64,000 bases of DNA, taken from Prado023 sp963777855. Lineage in GTDB: Bacteria; Actinomycetota; Actinomycetes; S36-B12; CAIYMF01. Location: contig CAVZRW010000005.1 in NCBI GenBank assembly GCA_963777855.1, positions 1-64,000 on the forward strand, given 5' to 3'. The notes under the pieces are model-generated. The model did not search any database. It was not told the DNA's origin and worked only from the letters and a program-made list of their open reading frames with translations. Shown one piece after another: positions 27,165-36,260 of this stretch. Each line of letters starts with the position of its first letter. Position 1 is the stretch's first letter. Position numbers and translations under genes: made by a program.

Positions 27165-28159
27165 CAGCCGACCGAGGCCAGGTGGTCGGGGCCCATGTGG
27201 TCGGGGTCGCGCAGGGCCTCCACCGAGGTGCGCACCGAGGTCTCCAGCACGTGGATCCGCTTCTCGAAGTCCATCAGGTTCCCGCCGATGGCGGCCAGGT
27301 CCTCGGAACCCGGGCCCAGGACGGTGACGTCGGTGCCCCCGGTGCGCACCTTCTCGACCTCGCTGAGGCAGCGCTTGGTGACCTGGACCCGCCACGTGCG
27401 CTCCAGCCGGGCGAGCAGGTGGTCGGGCCGGTCCATGTGGAAGCTGACCATCGGGGCGATCACGTAGACCTCGTCGAGGCCCAGGTTGGCCAGCAGGTCC
27501 ACGGACGTGGCCGACCACGCACCGCCGTCCACGTAGCGCCGGCCGCCGATCTCCACCGGGGAGTACCACGCCGGGATCGAGCAGGAGGCCTGGACCGCCA
27601 GGGACAGGGGCGCGTCGGGGGCGGACTCCTGGCCGAAGGCGACCCGGCGGCCCGTGTCGTAGTCCATGGCCACGATCCACACGTTGGGGTGTGGGGACCA
27701 CTCGCCGTACGGGGTGAAGCCCTCGACGATGTGGGCCACGCGGTCCAGCGTCTTGGAGCCCGTCGGCAGGAAGGCCGAGAGGACGGCGGTCGGGGGCATG
27801 CGCCGGAACCTGCTCAGGCCGGTGCGCATGAGCGCCCGGGAGCCGGGCTGGAGCTTGGGTCGCCCGGGCCGCGATCCCCCGGTCACCGCGGCGATGTCCC
27901 AGCTGAACCCGGCGATGGGGCCGGTCGTCACCCGCTCGCCGCGCTCCTGGGCGGCCAGCTCGGCCACGGTCGCGCCGGCGCCGATGAGGGAGGCGAGCAC
28001 GGAGCCCGCCGAGGTGCCCACGATGTAGTCCGCGTCACGGGCCTCGAAGCCGTGCACCTCCTTGAGCGCGTTGAGCGCACCCACCGCCCAGGCCCCGCCC
28101 AGGATGCCGCCACCGCCGAGCACGAGCCCGCGACGGCGCTTGGGCCTGGCCTGCGACAT
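27164..28159 (-). CDS. Patatin-like phospholipase
   Basis: A 331-residue serine lipase/acyl hydrolase. The oxyanion-hole glycines are LGGGGILGGAW (residues 14-24), the nucleophile Ser50 lies in GTSAGS, and the catalytic Asp in YVDGGAWSATSVDLL (about 210). The Ser-Asp dyad is therefore complete. A basic N-terminus SQARPKRRR precedes the fold, with no signal peptide, so it is probably cytoplasmic or peripherally membrane-bound. GAGGAGG before ATG gives a strong start. It sits between a WS/DGAT acyltransferase and two START-like proteins, which fits membrane-lipid or storage-lipid turnover. Confidence 0.9.
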   Translation of the reverse strand: MSQARPKRRRGLVLGGGGILGGAWAVGALNALKEVHGFEARDADYIVGTSAGSVLASLIGAGATVAELAAQERGERVTTGPIAGFSWDIAAVTGGSRPGRPKLQPGSRALMRTGLSRFRRMPPTAVLSAFLPTGSKTLDRVAHIVEGFTPYGEWSPHPNVWIVAMDYDTGRRVAFGQESAPDAPLSLAVQASCSIPAWYSPVEIGGRRYVDGGAWSATSVDLLANLGLDEVYVIAPMVSFHMDRPDHLLARLERTWRVQVTKRCLSEVEKVRTGGTDVTVLGPGSEDLAAIGGNLMDFEKRIHVLETSVRTSVEALRDPDHMGPDHLASVG

Positions 28160-28259
28160 GCGTCCCCTCCTCGGCGGTGCGGTACGGGTGCGCGCTCTCG
28201 CGGAGCGGCCGATCCAGACTACGCCCCCCGGACCCCGATGCGCCGCCGGGACGCGATAT

Positions 28260-29687
28260 TCACTGTGCGGTGGGCCTTTTCACCCGCTTCGGGCGACCGC
28301 TGGGGGTGATCGTGGCCAGCATGTCGGCGATGGCGTCGTCGATGCACTGCGCCAGGACGTCCACATCGGGCATCGCCTCGCGGTCGGCGTTGAGCCCGAA
28401 GAACATCCCCCCGTCGTACGAGGTCAGCCCGATCGAGACCGCCTGGCCCCGGGCCAGGGGCACCACCGGGTAGGCCGCGAGCATCCGGGCACCGGCCGCG
28501 TACAGCGCGAACTGCGGGCCCGGGACGTTGGTGATCACCACGTTGTAGACCTTGCGGGAGAGCCCCGAGACCACGCGGGCGCCCAGGGAGTGGATGGTCG
28601 GCGGGGTGAACGAGGCCACGCCCACCAGGGCGGTGGCTCCCAGCATCTGGCCGGACTCCTTGAGCATGTCCATCTCGAAGCGCACCCGCTCGAGTCGGAT
28701 CACCGGGTCGGGCTCCCCGATCGGCAGGTCGCACAGGAAGGCGGCGATCTGGTTGCCCGAGGAGTCCTCCGAGGTGCGCACGCTGACCGGGACCATGGCC
28801 CGCACCGAGCTGCGCGCGGTGACGACCTCGCCGCGGGTCATCATCCAGGAGCGCAGGGCGCCGGCCAGGACCGTGAGCACGATGTCGTTGATCGTGCCGC
28901 CATGGGCCCGCTTGATCCGCTTGAGGTTCTCCAGCTCGGTCTCGGTCGAGGCGAACCGCCGGGCGCCCCCGATCGAGACGTTCAGCGGGCTGGACCCGGC
29001 CGGCCGGGCCATGGTGCGCACCGCCGAGGCGAGGCCGACCACACTGCGCCCGACCTGGGTCACCGTCTCCTGCATGTCGCCGAGCCCGGTGCGCACCGTG
29101 TCCACGACGGCCTTCGGGGAGCGTGCGATCTCGTTGACCGCCGAGACCACGAGCTCGGCCGACGACGGCTCGCGCAGGGGGCGCCAGTCGTCCACCGGCA
29201 GCTCGCGCGGCTCCGGGGATGTGTCGAGGATCACCTGGCCGATGTCCACCGCCGTGGCGCCGTCGACCATCGCGTGGTGGGTCTTGGTCAGGATCGCGAA
29301 GCGGTTCTCCTCGAGGCCCTCCACCAGGTACATCTCCCAGAGCGGCCGGGAGCGGTCCAGGGGCCGGCTCATGATCCGCGCCACCAGGTCGTGCAGCTGC
29401 TCCTGGGTGCCCGGGCGGGGCAGGGCCGAGCGGCGCACGTGGTAGGTCACGTCGAAGTTCTCGTCGTCGACCCACACCGGATTGGCCAGGTGCCCCGGGA
29501 CCCAGCGCACCCGCTGGCGGTAGCGCGGGACGAGGTTGATCCGGGCCCGGATCAGGCGCACGAGGCGCTCGTAGTCGAAGCCGCCCTCGGGCACCTCGAA
29601 GAGGACCACGCCGCCGACATGCATCGGCGTGGTCGGCTCCTCCATGTACAGGAAGGAGACGTCCAACGGGCTCAGACGGTCGGGCAT
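28260..29687 (-). CDS. WS/DGAT family O-acyltransferase
   Basis: A 475-residue wax ester synthase/diacylglycerol acyltransferase that joins acyl-CoA to alcohols or diacylglycerol, making storage lipids in actinobacteria. The active-site motif HHAMVDG is at about residues 137-143 in LTKTHHAMVDGATAVDIG. Other family blocks are MPDRLSPLDVSFLYMEEPTT, RRFASTETELENLKRIKRAH with GTINDIVLTVLAGALR, and VVITNVPGPQFALYAAG. The start at 29687 is fixed by GAGGAG upstream; the in-frame extension to 29939 is Arg/Pro-rich and not real. Presence of this gene suggests capacity for triacylglycerol or wax ester formation. Confidence 0.93.
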   Translation of the reverse strand: MPDRLSPLDVSFLYMEEPTTPMHVGGVVLFEVPEGGFDYERLVRLIRARINLVPRYRQRVRWVPGHLANPVWVDDENFDVTYHVRRSALPRPGTQEQLHDLVARIMSRPLDRSRPLWEMYLVEGLEENRFAILTKTHHAMVDGATAVDIGQVILDTSPEPRELPVDDWRPLREPSSAELVVSAVNEIARSPKAVVDTVRTGLGDMQETVTQVGRSVVGLASAVRTMARPAGSSPLNVSIGGARRFASTETELENLKRIKRAHGGTINDIVLTVLAGALRSWMMTRGEVVTARSSVRAMVPVSVRTSEDSSGNQIAAFLCDLPIGEPDPVIRLERVRFEMDMLKESGQMLGATALVGVASFTPPTIHSLGARVVSGLSRKVYNVVITNVPGPQFALYAAGARMLAAYPVVPLARGQAVSIGLTSYDGGMFFGLNADREAMPDVDVLAQCIDDAIADMLATITPSGRPKRVKRPTAQ

Positions 29688-29932
29688 GGGGGGCTCCTCG
29701 GGCGTCACGGCCCGCCCCGGGCGGACGGGCCAGCACCACCTCGCCGACCCACCCGGGCGGACGGGCCGACGGGTATGCCGGTCATCCTGCCGCATGCGCC
29801 ACGCAGACGCCATCGGCCCTCTGTGCCCACGGGATCGGGCATCCGGCGCCGAGTTGGGAAATCCCCGAGGCCTCCCGTATGCTTCTCTCCGTCCCCGGCC
29901 GCCGGTCAGGGTCGGAAACAAGAACAGGTCCG

Positions 29933-30003
29933 GCCCCATCGTCTAGTGGCCCAGGACGCCGCCCTTTCAAGGCGGTAGCACGGGTTCGAATCCCGTTGGG
30001 GCT
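29933..30003 (+). tRNA. tRNA-Glu (TTC)
   Basis: The acceptor GCCCCAT pairs with the 3' TTGGGGC apart from one T-T mismatch. The anticodon loop CTTTCAA reads TTC, and the T-arm is CGGGTTCGAATCCCG. CCA is not encoded. Confidence 0.95.
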
Positions 30004-30079
30004 ACGTCAGCCCAGCGGGCTGGGGATGCACGAAAGCGACCCCCGGGTCGCCGAGCACGACAGCCTCGCGGCAACGCAA

Positions 30080-30153
30080 GGCCCCGTAGCGCAGTTGGTT
30101 AGCGCGCCGCCCTGTCACGGCGGAGGTCGCGGGTTCGAGTCCCGTCGGGGTCG
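30080..30153 (+). tRNA. tRNA-Asp (GTC)
   Basis: GGCCCCG pairs with CGGGGTC. The anticodon loop CTGTCAC reads GTC, and the T-arm is GCGGGTTCGAGTCCCGT. The discriminator is G and CCA is not encoded. It is the second tRNA of a three-gene cluster. Confidence 0.96.
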
Positions 30154-30184
30154 CTCCACCACCGGTTCAGCCGGTGGCGGCAGG

Positions 30185-30261
30185 GGCCAGGTAGCTCAGT
30201 TGGTACGAGCGTCCGACTGAAAATCGGAAGGTCGGCGGTTCGACCCCGCCCCTGGCCACCA
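30185..30261 (+). tRNA. tRNA-Phe (GAA)
   Basis: GGCCAGG pairs with CCTGGCC. The anticodon loop CTGAAAA reads GAA, and the T-arm is GGCGGTTCGACCCCGCC. CCA is encoded at 30259-30261. It is the third tRNA of the cluster and is followed immediately by a terminator hairpin. Confidence 0.96.
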
Positions 30262-30301
30262 CGAATCCCCCACGTGTCTCCCCCGTCGCGTGGGGGATTC
30301 G
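30262..30301 (+). terminator. Terminator of the tRNA cluster
   Basis: CGAATCCCCCACG (30262-30274) pairs perfectly with CGTGGGGGATTCG (30289-30301), a 13-bp stem with a 14-nt loop starting right after the tRNA-Phe CCA. Confidence 0.8.
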
Positions 30302-30603
30302 TCCTGTCCGGGACTCTTCGGCGACATCCGACGAGCCGACGCGACCGCCCAGTCGGACCGCGGCGGCTCCACGGAGAAGTCGCCGACGATCACGGTGGCC
30401 GGCCATCGCCGAGATCACGCGAACCCTGAATGCGTTCGTGGGAATGGTTGACGTTCCACGAGGGCCTGCGGGCCGATGTTCACGCGTTCAGGCCCAACCG
30501 ACGACACGGATCGTGGGTGGACCCCCTGTTCGGGCCCACCCACGATCAGTGCTGCGGGGGCACTGCTGCGCCGCTGTCACTGTCACACGCCAGCGGCACT
30601 GCC
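30302..30603. other. Intergenic region between the tRNA cluster and the PQQ-type gene
   Basis: No gene is supported. The only structure is the hairpin at 30509-30547, described separately; the remainder shows nothing recognisable. Confidence 0.5.
30509..30547 (-). terminator. Hairpin terminator of the PQQ-repeat gene
   Basis: GATCGTGGGTGG (30509-30520) pairs with CCACCCACGATC (30536-30547), a perfect 12-bp stem with a 15-nt loop, 57 bp past the stop codon of the minus-strand gene. Confidence 0.65.
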
Positions 30604-32195
30604 CTACCTCACCGCGAAGGCGTACAGCCCCTGGTCGGCGTCGATGTCCGGGCCGCCCAGGGCGTAACCGGTGCCCCAGTACACGACGCCGTCGACGATC
30701 GATGCGCCGCCGAAGCACTGGTCACCGGAGGCGAAGTCCCACAGGACCGTGCCGTCGGAGGCCTTCAGGGCGTACATGTGACCGTCGGCGTCACCGGAAC
30801 AGGCGTACATCACTCCGTTGGCCACCGACACCGGTCCGGCCGCCGTGCTGAACGACGGGTTCGGGAGCTGCCAGAGGATCCGGCCGGTGCTGGCATCCAG
30901 TGCCGACCACCCGCCGACGTTGACCGTGGTCCCGTTGGTCAGCGGCCAGTCCTTGTACTGGCTGTTGGCGTTGGCGGTGTAGACGCGGGTGCCGTCGACC
31001 GCCGAACCCCACTGCAGTCCGCCGCCGATCCCGCCGGTGCCGGCCTGGGTCTTCCAGCGCACTGCGCCGGTCGCCGGGTCGAGCGCCCAGTACATGCCGC
31101 TCTTCTGGCCGGCGCCCACGTACTCCACGCCCTTGGACTTGAACAGCGCGGGGGCCTGCCCGAAGTCGAAGTCCGGGCCGGCGCCCTCCGGGCAGTCCGG
31201 TGTCGGGTCCTCGAAGCCGGGGAATCCTGCGATGCCGCAGGCCAGGTTCCAGGCGTCGGACGGCAGCGCACGGGTGCTCCACTTCACGGCACCGGTGTTC
31301 ATGTCCAGCGCGACGATGGCGTCGAACATGTTGCTGGCCGGCACGCAGGCGGCTCGGGCCACGTCGTCAGCTGCGGTGGCCAGGCACGCGGTCACCGAGT
31401 CCGGGACCGAGTAGTTGTTGCCCGTGGCGATGTAGAGCGACCCGCGCTTGGCGTCCACGGCCGGCGAGCTGCCCCAGACAGCCCCCCCGGTGTACCCCTC
31501 GGGCACGGTGTAGGTCTTCCAGCGCACGGCGCCCGTCGCCACGTCGACGGCCATCATGAAGCCGCGGAACGTCAGCGGGAACCCGAACCGGACGAGCGCC
31601 TCCTCGTAGGAGGCTGCGCCGACGTAGGCGACGCCGCCGACGATCGTCGCCGACTGGGTGAGGATCGGGTAGCCACCAGGGACCGTGGTCCTCCACAGGA
31701 GGGCGGCCGTCGCGCTTGTCGATGCCCAGCAGGTACCCGTCGGCGCTGGTCGGGGCGAACGTGACCGGGTCCACCGCCCGGCCCGCCTGGTCACCGAGCA
31801 CCAGGACATTGCCCGAGATGGCCGGGGTTGCCCGCGCGAAGTCACCGACGACGCCCGTCATGGCCGGGATGCTGGCCTGCCACTTCACGGCACCGGTGGC
31901 GGCGTTCACCGCGTACAGGTTGCCCGGCGAAGTCAGGGGCGTACACGACGCCGTTCTCGACGGCGGGCGTGGCGGACACGTTGCCCGCGGTCGGCAGCTT
32001 CCACTTCACCGCGAGGCGCCCGACGTTCCCGACGCCGATGAGTCGACTCGGAGGAGTTGTAGCGGGTGTTCGAGGTGTCGAACCCCCACGAGGTCCAGCC
32101 GCTCCACCGGAGGCACCGTTGGCCGCGGGGGCGACGAGGACTGCGCTGGCAAGGGTGATGGCGGCGCATGTGCGCACCGCACGGATTGATCTCAA
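30604..32195 (-). CDS. Secreted PQQ-type beta-propeller protein (polyvinyl-alcohol-dehydrogenase-like), frameshifted
   Basis: An exported protein of about 530 residues built from eight-bladed propeller repeats. A TTG start at 32195 follows GGGAGG; the signal peptide runs AVRTCAAITLASAVLVAPAA. The opening WTSWGFDTSNTRYNSSES is typical of quinoproteins. Blade motifs recur: VGRLAVKWKLPTAGNVSATP, TGAVKWQASIPAM, ATGAVRWKTYTVPEGYTGGA, TGAVRWKTQAGTGG and DGTVLWDFASGDQC. At least three single-base shifts (within 32040-32120, near 31926 and near 31700) break the 5' half; the last 1.1 kb is clean. No CxxCH haem motif is seen. It may be a periplasmic or surface alcohol dehydrogenase, or a non-catalytic PQQ-like propeller. 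Confidence 0.75.
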
Positions 32196-32570
32196 GGGAG
32201 TCCTCCCGGGTAGGTGGGGAGCATCACCGACAAGCGGGTCTCCCCGGTTCCGAAGACGTGCACTGACGCTCACCACGATGAGCCCGCTGCTGCCACCAGC
32301 GAGATGGGCACGCGAGGCAATCCCCGGCCCCGCGTCAACAAGTGGGCGCGGCCATGTCACCCCGCGCCGGTCGAACCTCCGCGCCCACGTCCGCGGTCGT
32401 GCCGAACCTACGCCCCTCACTCCCCCTCGTCAATAGGTAAGCCTTACCTATCTCAAGGCCAACGGCACCCGCTACTCTCGGGGAGTCCACCTCGGTTTCC
32501 GACCCCACAGTCCGGGCGCACCACCTCCGGCCCGGCCCCGGGGCACCACAACCATGGAGCGAGGACCCAT
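32196..32570. other. Divergent intergenic region with iron box
   Basis: 375 bp between the PQQ-type gene (leftward) and the quinone-reductase remnant (rightward). It carries the leftward gene's GGGAGG ribosome site near 32205 and the DtxR/IdeR-type box at 32433-32451. No gene is seen. Confidence 0.5.
32433..32451. promoter_or_regulatory. DtxR/IdeR-type iron box
   Basis: ATAGGTAAGCCTTACCTAT is a perfect 19-bp palindrome in otherwise very GC-rich DNA. It closely follows the DtxR/IdeR consensus TTAGGTTAGSCTAACCTAA. It lies 238 bp from the PQQ-type gene's start and 120 bp before the degraded quinone reductase, so the regulated gene could be either. Iron control is inferred from motif identity. 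Confidence 0.75.
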
Positions 32571-32839
32571 GTCCCGCTCAGTCCGCTTCTCCCAGTTCGG
32601 TGGCCCCGCCCGCGGCGCTCCCGTGGGAGCTCGCCAGCGCGCTGCCGGTCGTGGGACGGGCGGCCTGGGCCAGCGTCGCCTCCCCGGGGCTGACCCCGGC
32701 CGACACCGTCCTGGTCTCCGCCGCCGCCGGCGGGGTGGGCGGGCTGGCCTGCCAGCTGGCGCTGGCCGCCGGCGCGACCGTGGTAGGCACTGCCAGCCCG
32801 GGGAACGCCGAGTTCCTCGCCGGGGCAAGCTCGTGGTGA
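32571..32839 (+). pseudogene. Internally deleted NADPH:quinone reductase-like gene
   Basis: The first codons, MSRSVRFSQFGGPA, match the start of zinc-free quinone oxidoreductases. After a frameshift, the sequence jumps to the middle of the family (ALPWELASALPVVGRAAWAS) and the NADPH loop VLVSAAAGGVGGLACQLALA. It then stops soon after GATVVGTASPGN. About 80-100 codons before the Rossmann part and some 150 codons after it are missing. This is true deletion rather than a one-base error, so it is a pseudogene. It lies just downstream of the iron box. Confidence 0.75.
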
Positions 32840-32892
32840 CCCTGGTCTGACCCACGCAGGACCGGGACCGGCCGCGCGTTAGGGTCGTGCGC

Positions 32893-34233
32893 GTGCAGCG
32901 CGCCCCGCAGTCCTCGTCGGCGGCGGACGGCACGTCCTCGGCGCGTGAGATCCTGCGCCTGGCGGTGCCGGCGTTCGGGGCGCTGGTCTCCCAGCCGCTG
33001 TTCACCCTGATCGACGCGGCCATCGTCGGCACTCTGGGCACGACCTCCCTGGCTGCCCTGGGGGCCGGTGCCCAGGTGTTCACCACCGTCACCGGGTTGG
33101 CGATCTTCCTGGCCTATGGCACCACTGCGGTGGTCGCCCGCCGGGTCGGCGCCGGCCAGGTGGCGGCCGGGATCACCGACGGGGTGGAGGGCGTGGCCCT
33201 CGGCCTGGGCCTGGGCCTGCTGGCCACGGTGGTCACGTGGCTGGCCGGACCCGCCCTGCTGCACTGGATCGGCACCTCACCGGAGACGACCCCCCAGGCC
33301 CTGGCCTACCTGCGCACGATCAGCCTCGCGTTCCCGTTCGCCCTGGCCGCGATGGCCGCCATCGGCGTGCTGCGCGGCCTGCAGGACACAGCCACCACGC
33401 TCTGGGTGACGCTGGCCGCGGTTGCGATGAACACCGCGCTGGCCGCCTACCTCGTGCTGGTGGCCCGGTGGGGGATCACCGGATCGGCGTGGGCGACAGT
33501 GGCCGCCGAGGCCCTGGCCACGGGCCTCTACCTGTGGGTCCTGGCCCGCCGGGCCCGCGCGCACGGGGCCCCGCTGCGCCCCAGCCGATCGGGGGTCCTG
33601 GTGGCCGCGCGCGGATCGGTGCCCCTGTTCTGGCGCACGGTTGCCCTGCGGGCGGTGTTCGTGCTGGCGGTCGTGGTCGCCGCGCGCCTGGGCGACCCCG
33701 AGCTCGCGGCCTACTACGTGAGCTTCACCATCTGGTACATGCTCGCCTTCGCCATGGACGCGCTGGCGATCGCCGGCCAGGCGCTGCTCGGCCGGCACCT
33801 CGGCGCCGGGGACACCGCTCGCGCCAGGGCGACGACCTGGCAGATGGTGCGCTGGGGGGTCGGGCTGGGCGTGATCCTGATGGTCGTCGTGCTGGCCCTG
33901 CGCTCCAGCGTGCCCACGCTCTTCGGCGACGACGCGGTCGTGCAGGCGATGATCGCCTCAGCCCTGGTGGTGGTGGCGCTCCAGCAGCCGCTGGCCGGAG
34001 TCGTGTTCGTCCTCGACGGCGTGCTGCTGGGGGCGGGTGACGCGACCTACCTGGCGTGGTCGCAGCTGTTCGCGCTGGCCGCCTTCGCGCCGGCGGCGTG
34101 GTGGGTGGCGCGCACGCAGGGTACGGTCACCGAGCTCTGGGTGGCGCTGAGCATCTTCATGCTGGCCCGCGCGGCGGCCTTCGGATGGCGGATGCGCGGG
34201 GATGCGTGGCTGGTGACCGGGGCCACCCGCTGA
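32893..34233 (+). CDS. MATE family efflux transporter (DinF-like)
   Basis: A 446-residue, 12-helix cation-coupled exporter. The N-terminal repeat shows ILRLAVPAFGALVSQPLFTL and IDAAIVGTLGTTSLAALGAG; the second shows FTIWYMLAFAMDALAIAGQA and LLGRHLGAGDTARAR. The length and pseudo-twofold layout fit the DinF branch. The start is set at GTG 32893 because TAGGGT lies seven bases upstream, the leaderless pattern; a GTG at 32887 is possible but too close to the -10 box. It overlaps nothing; the bldC gene converges 7 bp after its stop. The substrate is unknown. Confidence 0.9.
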   Translation: MQRAPQSSSAADGTSSAREILRLAVPAFGALVSQPLFTLIDAAIVGTLGTTSLAALGAGAQVFTTVTGLAIFLAYGTTAVVARRVGAGQVAAGITDGVEGVALGLGLGLLATVVTWLAGPALLHWIGTSPETTPQALAYLRTISLAFPFALAAMAAIGVLRGLQDTATTLWVTLAAVAMNTALAAYLVLVARWGITGSAWATVAAEALATGLYLWVLARRARAHGAPLRPSRSGVLVAARGSVPLFWRTVALRAVFVLAVVVAARLGDPELAAYYVSFTIWYMLAFAMDALAIAGQALLGRHLGAGDTARARATTWQMVRWGVGLGVILMVVVLALRSSVPTLFGDDAVVQAMIASALVVVALQQPLAGVVFVLDGVLLGAGDATYLAWSQLFALAAFAPAAWWVARTQGTVTELWVALSIFMLARAAAFGWRMRGDAWLVTGATR

Positions 34234-34240
34234 CGCAGCG

Positions 34241-34468
34241 TCACCTGTCCCCGGAGTCACCGCCGATGCCGTCGCGGGGCGCGGGGATCGTCTCGAGCAG
34301 CGAGCGGACCTCGCTCTCGAGGTAGCGCCGGTGCCCGCCGAGGGTGCGGATCGAGGTGAGCTTGCCCGAGTTCGCCCACCGCGTCACGGTCTTCGGGTCC
34401 ACGCGGAACAGGGCCGCCACCTCGGCAGGCGTGAGAAGCGGTTCCACTTCCTGGTGTCGTGCGACCAT
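34241..34468 (-). CDS. bldC: BldC-family MerR-like DNA-binding protein
   Basis: A 75-residue winged-helix protein made of little more than the DNA-binding domain: LLTPAEVAALFRVDPKTVTR, WANSGKLTSIRTLGGHRRYL and ESEVRSLLETI. This matches BldC of Streptomyces, which binds direct repeats head-to-tail and controls development. ATG at 34468 follows GAGGAG. The neighbourhood (DUF3073, then purM and purF) is the conserved actinobacterial context of this gene, supporting orthology. Confidence 0.9.
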   Translation of the reverse strand: MVARHQEVEPLLTPAEVAALFRVDPKTVTRWANSGKLTSIRTLGGHRRYLESEVRSLLETIPAPRDGIGGDSGDR

Positions 34469-34471
34469 CAC

Positions 34472-34800
34472 GCGCTCCTCGAAGACAGTTCACAGAACGT
34501 AATCAATCGGACATCTGCTGGGAAGCATGGCACCTGGGAATGGGGCGCTTCAACACGAGGGGGGCAAATTCACGAAGAAACTACTCGGATGGGTCACGCA
34601 CAGCCGTCACCCACCGTGGTCGGCCTGGGGGCCACCCAGCGGCTCGGCGGCCGCAGATCCGACGGCAGCGGAGCGCGCGCAGGTGCGCAGGTGCTGGCGT
34701 GGGTGGGTAATATGTGGCCGGATCGCGCGTCGAGGGCGCGAAGCACGTGTCACGCCGGTGCACACGTATCGCCCGGAGCACCGGAGGAGGGGGTCGAGCC
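34472..34800. other. Divergent promoter region between bldC and the DUF3073 gene
   Basis: No gene is seen. A TAATAT hexamer near 34708 is a plausible -10 box for the DUF3073 gene, whose ribosome site GGAGGAGG lies near 34783. The bldC side is unusually AT-richer (around 34480-34520), fitting a promoter. Confidence 0.4.
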
Positions 34801-35016
34801 ATGGGGCGCGGCCGAGCCAAGGCCAAGCAGACGAAGGTGGCACGCCAGTTGAAGTACGGCGGCCCCACCACCGACCTGGAGCGACTCCAGGCCGAGCTGG
34901 CAGGGTCCTCCCCGTCGGAGGCTGAGGACGAGGAGTCCGACGACTTCGACGATCCCTATGCCAAGTACGTCGACGACGAGGACGACGTCGAGGACGGGGA
35001 CGACCCGGCCCGCTGA
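34801..35016 (+). CDS. DUF3073 protein
   Basis: A 71-residue actinobacterial protein of unknown function. The basic N-terminus MGRGRAKAKQTKVARQLKY is followed by GGPTTDLERLQAEL and a very acidic tail (DDFDDPYAKYVDDEDDVED). The split charge suggests nucleic-acid or ribosome interaction, which is inference. GGAGGAGG upstream fixes the ATG. It converges with purM, leaving a 135-bp gap. Confidence 0.9.
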   Translation: MGRGRAKAKQTKVARQLKYGGPTTDLERLQAELAGSSPSEAEDEESDDFDDPYAKYVDDEDDVEDGDDPAR

Positions 35017-35151
35017 CGCTGACCCCTCTCGCGGACCCAGTCGCTGATCCAGCGGCTGGGTCGCCGCATGTGCGGGGCGGGAGGACGCGTACCGCTCGAC
35101 GCGGGCAGGGCCGCGGCGCGGGCCCGCTGCGGTGGCGACGGGGCCCACCGC

Positions 35152-36260
35152 CTACGGGTGGGCGCCGACCAGGGCCACGGATCCCCCGACCCCACCCTTG
35201 GCCTGCGCGTCGGACACGTCCTGGGGCCCCGCGGCGCGCACCGAGCCGCACGCCCAGGCCGTGACCCCGCGCGCGGCCAGCCGGGCGATCCCGGCCTCGG
35301 CCAGCTCCGGGGACATCACCGCGACCATCCCCAGCCCCTCGTTGAAGGTGCGCTCACGCTCGACGAGGGCCACGGCCCCCAGCTCGCCGATCAGGGCGAA
35401 GATGGGCGGCGGGGTCCAGGTCGCCCGCTCGATGACGGCGTGCAGGCCCTCGGGCAGCACGCGCGCCACGTTCGCAGCGATCCCGCCCCCGGTGATGTGC
35501 GACACCGCGTGGACGCCGCCGCCGGCGATCAGGTCCAGGACGTCCAGCGCGTAGATCCGCGTGGGCTCGAGCAGCTCCTCGCCGAGGGTCCGGCCCAGCT
35601 CGGGGACCTCACGGTCCAGGGCCCAGCCGGCGCGGTCGAAGAGCACGTGCCGGGCCAGCGAGTACCCGTTGGAGTGCAGGCCGCTGGCGGCCATCGCGAC
35701 CAGCACGTCGCCGTCGCGCACCCGGTCCGGGCCCAGCAGGGCGTCGGCCTCCACCACGCCGGTGCCCGCACCGGCCACGTCGTACTCGTCGGGGGCCAGC
35801 AGGCCCGGGTGCTCGGCGGTCTCCCCGCCGATCAGGGCGGTGCCCGCGCGACGGCAGCCCTCGGCGATGCCCGTCACGATCGCGGCCACCCGCTCGGGGA
35901 CGACCGAGCCCACTGCGATGTAGTCGGTCATGAACAACGGCTCGGCCCCGCAGACGACCAGGTCGTCGACGACCATCGCCGACCAGGTCGATGCCGATGG
36001 TGTCGTGGACGTGCCATCCGGCGGGCGACCTCGATCTTGGTGCCCACGCCGTCGGTGGAGGTGGCCAGCAGGGGCCGGCGGAACCGGGTCAGCGCCGAGG
36101 CGTCGAACAACCCGGCGAAGCCCCCCACCCCACCGACCACCTCGGGGCGCTGGGCGCGCGCGATCGCCGAGCGCATCAGGGCCACGGCCCGCTCACCGGC
36201 CTCCACGTCGACCCCGGCGGCGGCATAGGTCGCCCCGGGCACCTGCTCGGTCGTGCTCAT
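35152..36260 (-). CDS. purM: Phosphoribosylformylglycinamidine cyclo-ligase, two frameshifts
   Basis: AIR synthetase, the fifth step of purine synthesis, ATP-dependent. It begins STTEQVPGATYAAAGVDVEA and holds TRFRRPLLATSTDGVGTKIE. The frame shifts near 36008 and again near 35979, bracketing HDTIGIDLVAMVVDDLVVCG; it then continues AEPLFMTDYIAVGSVVPERV and GCRRAGTALIGGETAEHPGL. With two bases removed it is 368 residues, normal for PurM. The ATG overlaps the purF stop (ATGA), so it is coupled to purF. Because the pathway is intact elsewhere, I read the shifts as sequence errors. Confidence 0.92.

Noticed and set aside
30167..30418. Minus-strand open frames over the tRNA-Phe gene encoding GGVEPPTFRFSVGRS-type text
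   Set aside because: This is the familiar false protein produced by reading a tRNA gene in antisense.
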